NCBI GenBank assembly: GCA_038087015.1
Contig: JASBNA010000004.1
Location: 1,054,001-1,118,000, forward strand
Length of the DNA stretch: 64,000 bases
From: Cerrena zonata
Taxonomy: Eukaryota > Basidiomycota > Agaricomycetes > Polyporales > Cerrenaceae
Reading direction: 5' to 3'
The notes beneath the pieces are model-generated. The model made no database searches. It had not been told where the DNA came from and saw nothing but the letters and a program-made list of their open reading frames with translations. Position 1 is the stretch's first letter. Every line of letters starts with the position of its first letter. A program made the translations under genes and the position numbers. Positions 36,269 through 52,691 of the stretch are shown here, piece by piece.

Positions 36269-37990
36269 CTAGTCCACTAACCTCCTCACCATAGCGTTTC
36301 CACCAATGAGAGCACGAAGCATGTCCTCCCACGACACCTGAATTTCATCAAACGGAAGCCGTAGGTCCTCTGCTTTCCCTCGGGCTTTATCAGTTGTGCA
36401 AACCCAAATCCGCCGATTGTCACTGGTCAGTATTTGTGCCTATGAATCTGTCATACAGAGGAAGCCTTTGCCAGATTCAGTAATAACAGGAACTCGTACA
36501 CGCACTGTATGACGATCCGTGTATTGAATCACTACAGTTGGAAGTACTCACGGTAGTCAAATTTGCAGGAGTGTGTGCTGTAATATCGAGGATTGTCTGT
36601 TCCCAGCATCAAACATCATCGAATTGAGAGTGCCACTGGCGTCATTACCCTGTTTCCGATGTCGAGCATTCCTAATCCCTCCTCTTCCTTCCTGTCAACA
36701 TTCCACACCTTGTGGGACTTGATGCACCCTCTCTACACCTCCGATGCATAGTCAGGAACAAGTCTTAAGCCAATCTAACACGAATCAGAAAACTCGGAAC
36801 GACTGTTCCTGTGCAAAGTTTCTTTCCGGTTTTTCGATCGAATAACGGTCAGCACGGTTCATCAAACCCTTGTTGTTCACCATTTATTGATCATCTCAAT
36901 GGCTATAGGCTGTTTGCCGGTCACCGACTTACTGACATAAAATGTTATTGTATCTAGGAGGACCCCAGGGTTTGACCCTTGGTTTTGGGTCACCACTTAT
37001 CAAGCATGTGCATAGTCTGTTCTCACATCCATCATCCCGTTGGTATATGGTGAAGGTTTGGGAGCATATGGTCCCCAAATACAGCTATCGGTAACGGTTA
37101 TCGTCTTTGCCTGCCATATGCGCGTCCTTCGGATAGGAAGGACCGCTCCTTGACAAATCCTCTGAAATGCAAAGATGGTCCTCTACAAATTCTAATCATT
37201 TAGACTCCCATATAACAGTATATGGGGGAGTACCTTCGACTTGATTAGAACGATTCCGTCTATTCACGTCTCCAAAATTTCAAATCCGTCCGTTAGTGTT
37301 AAAACTCAGGAGGCGTTCATGATTCATGTCCGTAACCAAACAAGTACACCTCTGGAGACCTGAAAACTAACCGCTCGATCTGTCTAAAAAGATATCAACC
37401 TTTCCGCTCCTTGTCGAAGCACCATATGGTTCTTCTGTCAAAGGATGCCAGTGGCATAGATCAGCGCAGCAGGCCCCTACCATCTACTCCCTAATTGTAA
37501 TGGCTCACGCTAGTCAAGGATCTGACAGAATGATAATATCCCAACTTTCCAATGCCGATCCCTGATGCAAAGTATATCTCGCCACTGGCGATGACCGATA
37601 GTCCGAGGCACTTTCATTAGTATGAGAATCTTCAAAGAAAGACTTTCCTCGACGGGCCCCAGGCTCCTGACCGTCTTGGTGCCTAGCTTCCACATCATGT
37701 CACTGCCATCGGGAACTTCGAGGATGATCTTGACGTGCTGACATTGCAAATGTGAGATTGCTACATTCCAACTGACATTTTTCGCGAATATTGCATTATT
37801 TCACAGACAGATTCGCCATGACAATGGAGAAGAAAGGCTGCGATCATCCGCTTCGTGCAATGAGCCTCCCGTGTTTGTATTTAGGAAAGCTGACGCATTC
37901 GGGGCTTCATGTCCGATCTCTTCACCACAAAATATATCACTGTAAAGAACGTTCTCTGTTCGCAGCTTGCTGATGGGATTGGAAAACAAT
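36269..37990 (-). CDS. Candidate multi-exon gene, model unresolved
   Basis: Several minus-strand segments have coding character but could not be joined without conflict. One, about 37960-37812, contains LRTENVLYSDIFCGEE and NASAFLNTNTGGSLHEADD. It can splice to about 37764-37620, which reads HVKIILEVPDGSDMMWKLG, then KTVRSLGPVEESLSLKIL, a beta-rich pattern. Further pieces near 36720-36660 read VWNVDRKEEEGLGMLDIGN. The last, 36400-36269, reads RIWVCTTDKARGKAEDLRLP, then EIQVSWEDMLRALIGGNAM, and ends VRRLVD before a stop. I do not recognise the product. This lies inside the segment where neighbouring genes carry one-base insertions, which may explain the broken frames. It follows TFB1 by about 90 bases on the same strand. 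Confidence 0.3.
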
Positions 37991-38081
37991 TATGTATTAC
38001 AACGTGCATTTAGTGACAACATGTCTATGGTATGCAAAGATGTCCATGGTGAAATGCAAGATCGATCAGGGGAAACGTTGC

Positions 38082-40371
38082 TCATCGAAGAGGGGGTTTG
38101 TTAACCGACGCACTTCGTGTACGCCAGAAGGCAAGAGCTTTGTCAACAGCATCCAAGATTGGTTTCATTGCCTAGCAAGAAGCTGAATGTCGGCCGAATA
38201 ATCGATTCAATACACTGACTCACCACCTGAATCCTCGCTTGGTCAATGCCCTCATGGCGTGCTGTTCGTACTAGTCCATCAACCTTCTCATGCGTCTTCT
38301 CCAAGTATCCAGGCCATTTTAGCTGCCTTTGCGGTTCTTTGGGCAGGATTGCTAGAAGACGCGGTCGGGACTTCCAAAGGTGGTGGGTATATCGCAAGCC
38401 AAAACTGTCTCAGAAACTCATTTGCGGCAGTTTGACACGTTGTCATCTGTCGGAAAATACCCTCAGGCAGATCGCTTTTACGCTTCGTGACTTCAAGACG
38501 AGCGACGACGTTCTGTGTCATGGCAACTAGAGCAGCATCACCAGCCTTGCGCTCAATCTTCAACTGCAAGATAGGTCAACATCTACCCTCACTTGAAAAA
38601 CGATCTCATTTACCTGGCTTAATCTTGTTTCCCATCCTTTTATATTCGTATTGGCCTCTTGTACGACAGCTTTAACGTTCAGTTTCTGAAGGAATATGTC
38701 AGATGATAAAGGGTTTGAACATTTGTTCTTACTGACCTCAACAGGTTGTAGATTGGTCGAGCGACCTTCGAAGTATTTCCGACGATCCTGCATGTCTAAC
38801 AGAATGCCTTCCGACGAATCATTCGTATGTAGATCTTCGAGGTCTAGTTGTGAATAACGCTAGAAGAGTTGACTCAATACGAGAGGATGTGCCGCTCTAG
38901 AAATAACATACCGCTTCATTACCAGAATCTACTCTCCTGCGTTTTGCTGGTTGCTCCCCTCTATTTTGTAGTGAGTAACAAATGACACACCACAGCATGA
39001 TTATGGACGTACAGGGAGGAATTGAGCAGTCTCCCTGAGTGTTCATTGAATTTTCGTATGAGGGGCAAAACTGCTCGCTGCTTCCCCGCCTGCATGGTGA
39101 CATCCTTTTCGTTTCCAGTATCGCCGTGATCTACAGCTGTCGCAGCAAGGTCAATGAACATATCTACACCTTCCTCCCGCTGCCTTCTAGGCTCCAATTC
39201 TAAATCGACCTCAGTCAGATGTAACTTGGTCACGATGCCAGACTTACCATCATCATCTTTCTCCAGGTATTTGTCGAATATTGGGTCGTCTTTGACAACA
39301 TGCTGCGTAGCAGAAGATCGAATGGACGCCCGGTGAGCGTTGAATAACTTCGATTGGAAGTATCGTATCCAAAATTCGGATTCGGACAACTATTAAAGGA
39401 CGTTACTCGGTTGCGCTAACAACGATACACAGCGTAAGCCAAACCTTGTTTGGCACATTATCATTGTAGGCCTTCGCAACCACTGGATATTCTTCAAAAA
39501 TATCATGGACAAGTTGGGGCGTGATCACGATTTTGACTTCGCCATCTACCGTTTGGGGTCGTGGATCCACCAGCTGACCTGGTTTACCACGCTTCTGACT
39601 TTCAGCGGCTGCCTGTGCTAAAAGCAGATGCTGCAGAAGAAGATTAGTACCTAAAGATGTACCGAGGAAAACACAGGTAAATTCACTTCACGTCCTTCCC
39701 AGAATTCGTTTTCTGATATTTGCCCGGTCATGACCAGTTCTCGATGCAGTTGAGCCAATTCTGGCGTGCTTACAAGAACTTTCTTGCGGAGTCGGAAGTC
39801 AGTCGTAGGATCACCAATGGGAGTTCCAGGACCACGAGAATCACTAGCTACAGAAGGTGCCCTGGATGATGAGGCGGCCCTCGAAATGGCCGTGACGGGA
39901 CGTGGCGTTTGGACATGGCTAGGTGTAGCAGGCGTGCCAGGTATCAAGGGAGTTCCAGGTGGTCGATTCGGAGTACTAGTAGTGGTGGTAGTTGATACTC
40001 TATTCCTGCCAATGATGTTGGTAAGTTCGGTCTTGAACTTCTCGCGTTCAACGAGCGCAACCTGCTTGGGGTGACGCGAACGTGAAGTTGTGACCCGCCT
40101 CATCTGAGAGTAGTCCTATTTTCAATCTGACTTGAGCCGCACCCTCCTTGCTACAAAATAACGCTTCACAGTCTAATGTCAATATTCATTATAAGAACAC
40201 AAAGAACAAGGACGCCAACTGACACAAAGCCTCAGCATGGGGCACATGAACACTCGGTGCTTTCTTTCCATCCTGAGTCCATTGTAGGTGAGTAGACGTG
40301 AGTTCAAGAAGACCTGGTAATTTTTTGTAGGAAGCCTTCGCGGTGATGGTATTGGTGTTTGTGGAAGGCAT
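38082..40371 (-). CDS. TFB1: TFIIH core subunit p62/Tfb1, two frameshifts
   Basis: This is a subunit of TFIIH, used in RNA polymerase II initiation and nucleotide excision repair. Nine exons (40371-40224, 40163-39687, 39630-39445, 39389-39013, 38960-38912, 38859-38737, 38685-38614, 38563-38224, 38171-38082) give about 619 residues once two extra bases are ignored; yeast Tfb1 has 642. The N-terminal PH-like domain reads KASYKKLPGLLELTSTHLQW, then ALFCSKEGAAQVRLKIGLL. Two BSD domains follow (ELVMTGQISENEFWEGRE and LSESEFWIRYFQSKLFNAHR). Then come PAKRRRVDSGNEA, KYFEGRSTNLQPVE, NEFLRQFWLAIYPPP and the C-terminal AMKPILDAVDKALAFWR. One frameshift is in a run of four G (genomic 40068-40071), inside the PH domain. 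The other is at GGCC 38312-38315, near GYLEKTHEKVDGLVRTA. Sequence error is likely because the protein is essential in yeast. Confidence 0.88.
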
Positions 40372-40515
40372 GTCTGCTCCTCGCGCTTGCGGCGGTGAAG
40401 GTTATGTTAGGTAAGCTCTTCCTTTTCCGGCTAAGTAGAATGGGCTTTCGAGATTCTTGAGCGCTTAAGGATCATTAAACTCTTTATCTTTACCGAGTCA
40501 TTCAAGAGTATAGAC

Positions 40516-41603
40516 ATGGAGTCCAAGGTCGAGAAACAGCTGATTGTCTATGATTTTGACTGGTAAGACAGAAACTACATAGCTATTTTAAATTCTAAAC
40601 AATACTGGCAGGTCCATGGCGGATCAGGATAGCGATAGATGGATCTTCGAGGTTCTCGCTCCGGATTTGCGAAGAAAAATGAAGAATTTGAAGAATGAAG
40701 TCCAATGGACAGATTTAGTGTAAGGCAATAGTCTGTACATACAATTTTGTCTGTTGACCTTTCTAGTGCCTCTTCCCTTCGGGAGTTGCATGCCAGGGGA
40801 ACCCCCAGGGAGGACATCGAGCATGCCCTCAGAATCATGCCTTTCGTCCGCACTACTCTCTTTTCTTATACGCAATTTCTCACGGTTAGGTTCTAACAGC
40901 ACCCTGCTATGGCCAGAGCCGTAAAAACGCTCAAAGCTCAGGCGACTCCCCAAACAAAGTTCCTCTGCCTGTCCAATGCGAACTCTGTATTCATTCCAAC
41001 TATTCTCAAGGTAAGCCTCTGTTAAAAGTTCTACCGGAAGTCAGGTATCTGAATTGAATCATAGGAGAAAGGTCTGGAAGACCTCTTTGAGGAGATCATC
41101 ACGAATCCCGCAGAGTGGGACCCATCTGGCCTGCTAAAGCTTCGGCGGAGAATCGATCCATCGGCTGTTCAACACGAATGTAAAGTTGGTTGCAGTCCAA
41201 ACATGTGTAAAGGTACCGAGCCTCTCTCGTTACCATTTAGCCGCAGCAATGACTCAATGGGAAAATAGGCGAAGAATTAGATGCGTTCCTTGAGCGTCAC
41301 CAGACCAAATTCGACCGAATCGTCTATGTTGGAGATGGTTCGAACGATTTCTGCCCCATTTTACGCTTGCGAAGGTGCGTATATACGCTGTCGTTCATCG
41401 CCTCAATTTACCGAAGCACTCACGTCGTGGACATCCATTTATTTCTTTTCAATAGCTCGGATATTGTACTTTGCAGGCATCATCGTGGTTTGCAAAAACG
41501 CATCGAACGCGAGGGCGAGGCCCAGGACCTGAAAGCCACAGTTCACTACTGGGCTGGAGCTTGGGAAGTCGAGGAATTGTTCCAAAAGCACTTGACGAAA
41601 TAA
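40516..41603 (+). CDS. PHOSPHO1/2-like HAD-superfamily phosphatase
   Basis: This is a predicted cytosolic phosphatase of the PHOSPHO (putative phosphatase) branch of the HAD superfamily. Relatives act on phosphocholine/phosphoethanolamine or pyridoxal phosphate; the substrate here is unknown. Seven exons (40516-40562, 40612-40719, 40767-40845, 40900-41010, 41065-41212, 41269-41374, 41456-41603) join in frame to 248 residues, the usual length. HAD motif I is VYDFDWSMADQDSD, with the nucleophile and acid Asp at DFD; the usual Thr is replaced by Ser. Motif II is FLCLSNANS. Motif III/IV is DRIVYVGDGSNDFCP. Two Cys-rich elements (HECKVGCSPNMCKG) are typical of this branch. Intron 3 uses a GTCCGC donor, chosen because it restores the MPFHPAM segment. 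The gene is head-to-head with TFB1, with 144 bases between starts. Confidence 0.9.
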
Positions 41604-41998
41604 ACAACCAAGACTATCGAGCCTAGCCACCATTCGCACCGTTTTCCCCCATACTACTTGAGCACAGCAATAGATACAGCTCAAGGCCTTACAATTGGTC
41701 AAATGAACATGGCAGGCTACAGCCAAAAAAGTTTACATGGGGTGAGACTATAGAAAGACTACACCAGGTGAGCGAAGTCCGTAAGGCGTCCCTGCGCGTC
41801 ATGAGATTGCTTGACAGGAAGAAGTGTAATTTGCACATTGCTTGAATGGTATGCGACTTTAGAGAAGAAGAGAGAAATATGGTTGTGCAAATGGCAAAAG
41901 AAATGGAGTGAATATTCATAACGGTCTGGACGGTCCAGTGTTGTAGAGGGTCAATCAGCAGAGGGAAGGGAAAAAATATACAGGATGACAAGAACATT
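41604..41998. other. Intergenic between convergent genes
   Basis: These 395 bases contain the 3' ends of the phosphatase gene and YAK1. No coding signal or repeat is seen. Polyadenylation elements cannot be located confidently. Confidence 0.5.
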
Positions 41999-46214
<4,216 letters not shown>

Positions 46215-46669
46215 GTATAACTACTGATTGACAGGGTGCTGGGTGTGCTGCCCGACGTCGATGGAGGGAGTAGTGGCTGGTGGGGGTTGGAAAGTGATGA
46301 TCGTGAGGGATGGACAACAAGGGCTTGAGCAAGAAAGACCGCGATGTGGTAATTACGCTGGCCGATCGTGGAGGACCAGCGCCGGACGCGCAGGCGGTGG
46401 CTGCAGCTGGCAAGGGCTACCGTTTCTCAATCTCAGTCCACTGCTCGGCTATCGCAGATATCATCGATCCTCCTTTCTTTCATGTTCCTCTTACACCGCA
46501 TATTATGCCCACATCACTAGTACAGGGTCCCTATTCTGACTCGTATCGCGTATCCAAATACACCTCTCAACAGCCTCTATACCTCGTCGCAGCGCAGCAT
46601 GTCGCATAAGAAACTCAGATGGCCTAATAAAAGAGCCTAAATCCGGTCGTTCATAACTTGGATACAACA
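46215..46669. other. YAK1 upstream region
   Basis: This 455-base gap lies between the YAK1 start and the stop of the proteasome chaperone gene, both on the minus strand. It should hold the YAK1 promoter and leader. A plus-strand open frame of 99 codons (46310-46609) lies antisense here and has no motif. Confidence 0.5.
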
Positions 46670-47256
46670 TCAACTCGGCGTCTGCTCCAGCCTCTTGAGC
46701 TCCTTCACCACCGCCCCTTCTACAGACAAGAGCAACTTGGGTCCGTGACCCATTGTTAGAAATGAGGGTGGGACATCAACAGACAAGAATATCTGCTTTT
46801 TGAACCTCCGTGCTTCACAACAAGTCAGCAATCAGTCCGAACCCAGCGCAACAGAGCTGGTCAAACTCCGGAGAAAACTCACCTAATCGCTGAGCCATCG
46901 CAAGTGCGGCGTCAGAACTTGAAACGCGATTTAAGCATGTTGCTGCAGGAGGGATCGCCACCTGTATGAGTGCCTCAAGGTCACTTCTCAAGACAACAAT
47001 TCCTGTGTCGAATACACATGCACCGTATCGTACTCACATTCTCGCTTGGAGGCATTGCACATGCCCAATCCCGGAGAAGGAAACCACTCAGCGGTGCAAG
47101 ATCAGCATTCTCTGCTGATTCTTCTGTTGCCCCGATCCAAACCATATAAGAAGATACCAACCGAGTTACCTGCAACGATAGGCCGGGTAGGTATGGTTGA
47201 TCAGGTGGGATATATCGTGTTTCAACGTGAATTCTACCACTTGTTACAGCCGACAT
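46670..47256 (-). CDS. POC4: Proteasome assembly chaperone 4-like protein
   Basis: This is a small soluble protein of the PAC4/PSMG4 family, which with PAC3 helps assemble the 20S proteasome alpha ring. Three exons (47256-47038, 46961-46883, 46812-46670) join in frame to 146 residues, as expected. Recognisable elements are HVETRYIPPDQPYLPGLSLQ, the strand SSYMVWIGATEES, DWACAMPP, the segment VAIPPAATCLNRVSSSDAAL and AQRLARRFKKQIFLSVDVP, ending LLLSVEGAVVKELKRLEQ. An upstream in-frame ATG at 47352 would add 32 residues; the internal ATG (MSAVTSGRIHV) fits the family better. The gene is divergent from the GRF-finger gene, with 167 bases between starts. Confidence 0.78.
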
Positions 47257-47423
47257 GATTGAAACCTCAATGCTGCTGAACTGGAAGGACGACTTGAAGC
47301 TGATAAGATTGAAAGGGGCGCCCATTTCTACATTGACTCTTTTAGGTAACATTGTTTGGCAGGAGTTTGTTAGTTGCTACTCTCCAGTATTAGCCGACGT
47401 CGTGCCTCTTGACTCGAACGACC

Positions 47424-48673
47424 ATGCCTCCAATGCCCAACGTTCGCCATCCCCCAAATCCACACCCGTCCTCGAACGAAGAGCATTATCGTGATGATAC
47501 TGGGCGAATATGCTGCTTGGCACACAAAGTTCCACTCAAGAGGTACATGAGTCGCACCGACACACACCCGAATATGTAAGTGTATGATTGGTTGTATCAA
47601 GTTATCTGTCTTTCCTCATGCATTCTCTTTATAAGGTGGTTCTACAAATGCCCAGGGCTCTGTCGGATCTTCCGTAAGATCACGACATGCTTCATTAATG
47701 ATAGTCACTCACAGAAAGGCACATGCAGAATGGGAAAACATGCTTCAATACATACCAGCCCAGGCAAACGGAGGCTCTAATATGATCCAAAGGACTCTAC
47801 CTGAGGTTGTGCAGATGACGCCGCCTACGAGTCCCTCCAAACGGCCTCGTACAGATGACAATGGTCCTGAGACCCCTACGGCTAAACGAAGCCACCTTGA
47901 TACTCCCAGCTCCAGGCTACGGCTTACTCCCGCTCAAAGTGCACGACGTGCTCAGAAGATTGCGGAGGGGCTTAAAGAGAGAGAGCGGCTTGCGGGTTCT
48001 TCTGCGCAAGTACAACAACAGCCTATATCCTCTGTTCAACAGGAATTGAACCAAGCAGCTCGAAGACCGGTAAGTGTCATATTGTTATCAGATAAAGAGG
48101 TGTCAGTAATTTAAGTGGCGTGTTAGTCCGAGTCTGATGATGAATACGACCAACATTTCGATGGGATCGACTATAGCGCTGTAGTGCTCGACTCTAGTAC
48201 TATTGCTCCTGATCGTGCAACAACTCCCACAAGGTCTTACAACAATGACCAGCTCATGACCCCTCCAGGCAGCTCTTCATCTTCCAGTGGATCGAAGGGC
48301 AAGGAACGTGAACAACCTGCTGGCCGTTGGCCAACCTATCCAATCAGACCCTGTAAGATTCTATCTTTTGTTGCTTAGGTATCGTAGCACTAACAATATG
48401 TTGGTCATTACAATGCTTGTTCTCATAGGATAATCCATTTGAGGTTGAAAACAGTCCCGAGCCGCAGGATCGACAGCCGCGTGATCCTGTATTTACGGTG
48501 GCGTATGCGGATTCTACGGAGCTCTGCAGAGCAATTGGCATGGCGGCCCTCCACACCGGACGAGCTGAAGGAAATAATCAAGGAGCTCAAGAAGGAGAAC
48601 AAGATAGGTCAAGAAGGAGAACAAAAGGTTAAAGGTCGAGAACAATGAGTTGAAGGCTCGAGGCCGCAACTAA
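47424..48673 (+). CDS. GRF-type zinc-finger, coiled-coil protein, frameshifted
   Basis: The N-terminal segment resembles a GRF zinc finger: GRICCLAHKVPLKRYMSRT, then FYKCPGLCRIF. The Cys/His pattern fits nucleic-acid-binding fingers of nuclear proteins. Exons are 47424-47575, 47636-47673, 47705-48069, 48127-48352 and about 48430-48673. The second intron would be only 31 bases. A region with nuclear-type Lys/Arg/Pro motifs follows (SPSKRPRTDDNG, TPTAKRSHL), then a basic helix (LTPAQSARRAQKIAEGLKER), acidic SESDDEYDQHFDGIDYS and a Ser-rich stretch. A C-terminal coiled coil ends the protein (DELKEIIKELKKENK, RLKVENNELKARGRN). The frame must shift by one extra base near 48322-48325, again between 48470 and 48535, and at GG near 48607. 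Function is unknown; it is either frameshifted by sequence error or decaying. Confidence 0.6.
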
Positions 48674-49661
48674 TAGGTAATGTAGCCTACCTTTAAGTAT
48701 ACAAAACCACACACCTGTGCTGACTTTTCGCTTGATTAGCAAGTAGATAACTTCAAGCGAAAACTCTGGAATTAACTTACCCATGCGACACCTCCTTTCA
48801 AATTACCCCCACTCTCTCGAATAACAAATCTATTTATTGGGTACGGAACTAACATAAATACTAACAACGGGCTTCGTGGATGGATACTGGCTATCTTCTT
48901 TTGTGGATTGTTATTTGTAAAACAGATGGACAGAAGACGAATTTGTATGTGATGATTGACGGTTGCGGTTTCTTTTCCTCTATTTCTATCCCTTGTATTC
49001 AGATATATCGATGCAATAACAGACAGTGCTATGTTTTCTTTCAACACTTCGTTCCCACTGTCAAGGTTTTGCTTCAACTGCGGTTGCCAATTTGGTTTGA
49101 TAGGTCTCACAGGCAACGTCGCCCTTCGACGTTATTCTATGCATTAATCAGTCAGGCATGACGTCGAGGACCATTTGCGCGTCGAACGTTGATGGGAATG
49201 CTGACAGTGATGACCGTGTTTCCGCTGAAACTACACCGAAGGTACATAACCTTGCTTGCTTCCCTTCTATCAGTTACGAAGGTCAACGTGTACACCTTTC
49301 TCATAGAGGTACAGTACCGGCGGCATTATGGTAAACTGCAACTTCGAAATTGAACTGTAATAAATAGCTCACGATGTTCTCATGAGTAGAACACGGCATT
49401 ATGTAAAGAGCTCGTAACTTTTTCCTGTTTGTATTCTTAGAATACCGAAACTTAGAAGCAATACGCCGAGCTGCGTTGGGTGAACAGAATATCACTCACC
49501 AGATGATCATCGCGACGTCCAAAAGGTATACGATAAAACCGACTTATACCCTCTCGTGACACAAGTGGAGCAATGTAATCAAGAGATAAGGTATCAAGGA
49601 CGAATCGAAAGCGATATAATGATACTAGAATAAAATGTCCCGGATACAATAAGAACTGGAA
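48674..49661. other. Intergenic between convergent genes
   Basis: This 988-base gap lies between the 3' ends of the GRF-finger gene and COY1. Open frames are below 115 codons, overlap on both strands and show no motif. No repeat is seen. Confidence 0.5.
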
Positions 49662-52405
49662 CTATGAACCATACGGATTGGGCTGTTTCTGTAACGAGGA
49701 CCCTGATGACGTCGTGCACTCGTATGTTGTAAACATAACCAAAAGGTGTAGGAAGATCGCATAACATATAAACGCAGTCCGTGTTCTCCGACTTCCGAGA
49801 ACTGCACGAGTGAGAACGAGCACACCTCGTTCTAGCGCATTGAGTGACTCGTATGCTCGGGTAGCTTCACGGCCCCGGAAGGCTTGGAAGGGGTTCATCG
49901 CTTCCTCGCTATAGAAGGTACACGCGTAAATGTGGGCATAGGAAGAAGTCGGGCAGCAACTTACTATCGCGCACGGTATTTACTCATGTCGTCTGGCCGA
50001 CTAGCGGCATTAGAAGGTATAGGATCCAATGTCGAAGGTCGTGAGGAAGAGTCCTCACGGTAACTTTGCATGTACCGGACTTTCTCGTAGAGCTTAAGGT
50101 TGTCCGCTTGTAAGCTCTTAACCTCAGACCGAAGCTCGGAGATGACGTTAAACTGCTTGCGAAGTTCCTACGAGAGCCACATCCATCAATATTAACGTAA
50201 CTAATATTAGAGTTTAAAAGTTAACCTCTTCGAGTTCACCATTCCTCTGCCGGAACCTGTCCCTCTGACTTGTGACAATAGGCAAGATTGATGTATCCGC
50301 AGAAGACGCGAACGGTATAGGACTCGCTCGTGGTAGTGATTCCCTTTTGCCAATATCAAGTCCAGCGAGCACATCAGCGGACGACGAGTCCACAGGAGTA
50401 TCCCTTCCACTAAGGCGACCATTGGGCTTGTGTCGATCCATCTGGAGAAGATCATTCTCGAGTCGCTCATTGAGGTCTCGCTGTTTCTCCAGCTCGGACT
50501 CGGCTTCTGCTAGTTGCGCTTGGGTTGCCTGGAGGGATGCTTCGAGTTCACCATGGAGGATCTGTGTATCGGACGCGTGAGTAAAGGATTCGTACGAGGA
50601 TGACCATGAACATACTCTGAATTTGGTCAGCTCTTCAAGAATACGTTTGTTCTTTGTAGCTAGGAGGACTTCGAGCGACTTCCCGCGCTGGGCGTTGGCT
50701 TTGTCTGCATTTGGACTTGGTAAATGGAGACCTAAAGCATCGTGGTTGCCATTCACAAGGAGTACCTGTCCATCCTCGTCCTCATCCAGACCAGCAAACT
50801 CGACATACTGAAAGCTCATAATAAGACACAGCGATGCATCACGGGAAAGGAAGCAGTTACCTTCATGATCTCAAGTTCACGCTTGATTTCATCGTAGTCG
50901 CTGTATAGCTTGAGCTTGTGCCTGAGCTGATCCACTTCCATTACCTGAGATCGCAATGAGAACTTATACCATTAAAATTGAGTTATTGGTAAATCATCTC
51001 ACCCTCTTCTGTACCTCTCGAACACTTTCTTCCAACTGTTTGGCCATCTTTGCCTGTGTTTCGGAGGCCATTGACTTTTGAGCATCCAATGCTTGTGACA
51101 GACGATCTGTTTCAGTTTCCAGTTCCGTGATCTTGGATTCCAAGTCCCTGACGCTGCGCAGACGTACCAAGTGCGGAAATAAATGAACAAGGTTGGTATA
51201 TGAATGTAGGGTACTACTTACCGATCCGAGCCTTCATGTCCGCTCTTGATGGCTTCAATTTCCGCGCGGAGCAATTCCTATAGAGCGAGGATACGCTCAG
51301 TTACACATAACAAGAGTCAATATGGAATTCATATTCTTACGTTTCGGCGTTCCACGGTAACGACACGACTGTTCGCCCGTTCGAGGTCCGCAACCATGAG
51401 ATCAAGTTCGGAAAGTTTCGCAACAACTTCTTGATCTATACACCGAAGCTGTTAATATTACAGGTTCGAGTAAGCATCGAAGGTTTAAATACCTTGTCGC
51501 TGTGTGTGGTCAAGAAGTTTGGCTTGATTCGACTCATTCGATGTGCGAAGGTCACGAAGTTGGTTCTTGGTCAAGGCTAATTGGCTTTGAAGATCCTGTT
51601 CTCGAGCTCCATAATTTCGCATCTTTTCGTCGTATGTAGCGTTGATTTCGTTTTCCTTCTGGACTACTTTCTCTTGAATGAGTTCGTCCATCTGGAACTC
51701 ATATGTTACTGCGCCGTGGTACTTCACTAAAATAACAAGACATACCTTCTGCTCAAGCTGTTCCACGCGGGTCTCTGCCTTCTTCTTCGCAGACTCTAAC
51801 GATGATGTTTCATTGAGGCGTTTGCGCAAACCTGCGTTCTCCTCCCTGAGACGCAATAATTCGGATTCAAGTTCTCGCGCTTCAGCTACTTTGACTGTTT
51901 GGTCTACGGCTGCTTCGAGGAGGGGATATGGGTCTGGCGCTTCTGCAAAGACTTTGTAGACACTGAGGAACGCGTTCTCAGCCGACTTGGAACGCTTGGT
52001 GAGGTTGTCAATCTCGGTTTGGTATGCTGTGCAATGTAACACGTTAGCATGTCTAGGCAAAATATTCAGGTGACAGAAGTCTTACCCCGCAATAGACCCT
52101 TGAAAGCGTTGAGTTTCTCGTCATCAGAAATCTTCTTGAAGTCTATACGTTAATATAATTTCAACTGTGTCACTATTCAACTGAGCACGCATAGATACCT
52201 TTCGTTCTGTCCGCAAGTGCCTTTCGACCAACGACGCTTTCCTTTTGGTTTTCCACAATCTCGATACCCTGAGCATCCAAAGTCTTCTGGAGCTCAGACA
52301 AGTTAATGTCTATAAATACGTCAGACCTATATTCATGAACGTGGTCAGAGTTGTAACAGTACCTTTCCATGTAGCAAGTGCTCCTGAGAAGTTCTGCTCG
52401 GCCAT
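49662..52405 (-). CDS. COY1: Golgi membrane protein CASP/Coy1
   Basis: This is a tail-anchored Golgi coiled-coil protein (CASP, Cux1 alternative product) that helps retrograde transport and SNARE interactions. Thirteen exons (52405-52363, 52309-52199, 52142-52086, 52026-51746, 51691-51493, 51435-51341, 51277-51222, 51153-51003, 50944-50861, 50807-50616, 50561-50226, 50167-49965, 49908-49662) join in frame to 684 residues, close to the yeast protein. The N-terminus (LSELQKTLDAQGIEIVENQK, SVVGRKALADRTKDFKK) is family-typical. A long series of heptad coiled coils follows, including VMEVDQLRHKLKLYSDYDEI and KRELEIMKYVEFAGLDED. The C-terminus has RDRFRQRNGELEEELRKQF, LKLYEKVRYMQSY, the conserved YEEAMNPFQAFRGREATRAY and a single transmembrane anchor (TAFICYAIFLHLLVMF) with a short luminal tail. 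Confidence 0.96.
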
Positions 52406-52691
52406 ATTGAATGCAGTAGCGGTATAAATTGTCTCAGGGTATTTCAGAATGTCTTAACACGACAATATCATACAAGGCTCTGTCCTGAGCGATGGACAGG
52501 TGGTGTTGTCCCTCAGCGGTGAGCGTACAGTGGGCAATGCAATGTGTTATGGGCGTCTTCTGAGCCGATCAATATTCTTCCATGCGGAAGGTAATTCCCA
52601 CGACCTTCCAGCAGGCAATATTGAGTTTCGTGCTTTCAAGTTCGACTTCAAGTCATTCAAGTTTCTTCTCTCTTTCTAGCGGTGGGGGAGG

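Noticed and set aside
40846..40899. A 15-base intron in the phosphatase gene (40885-40899)
   Set aside because: It would join the frames, but a 54-base intron from 40846 restores the family segment MPFHPAM without an insertion, so the longer one is preferred.
46310..46609. Plus-strand open frame of 99 codons upstream of YAK1
   Set aside because: It lies in the presumed YAK1 leader in antisense, with no motif and no splice partner.
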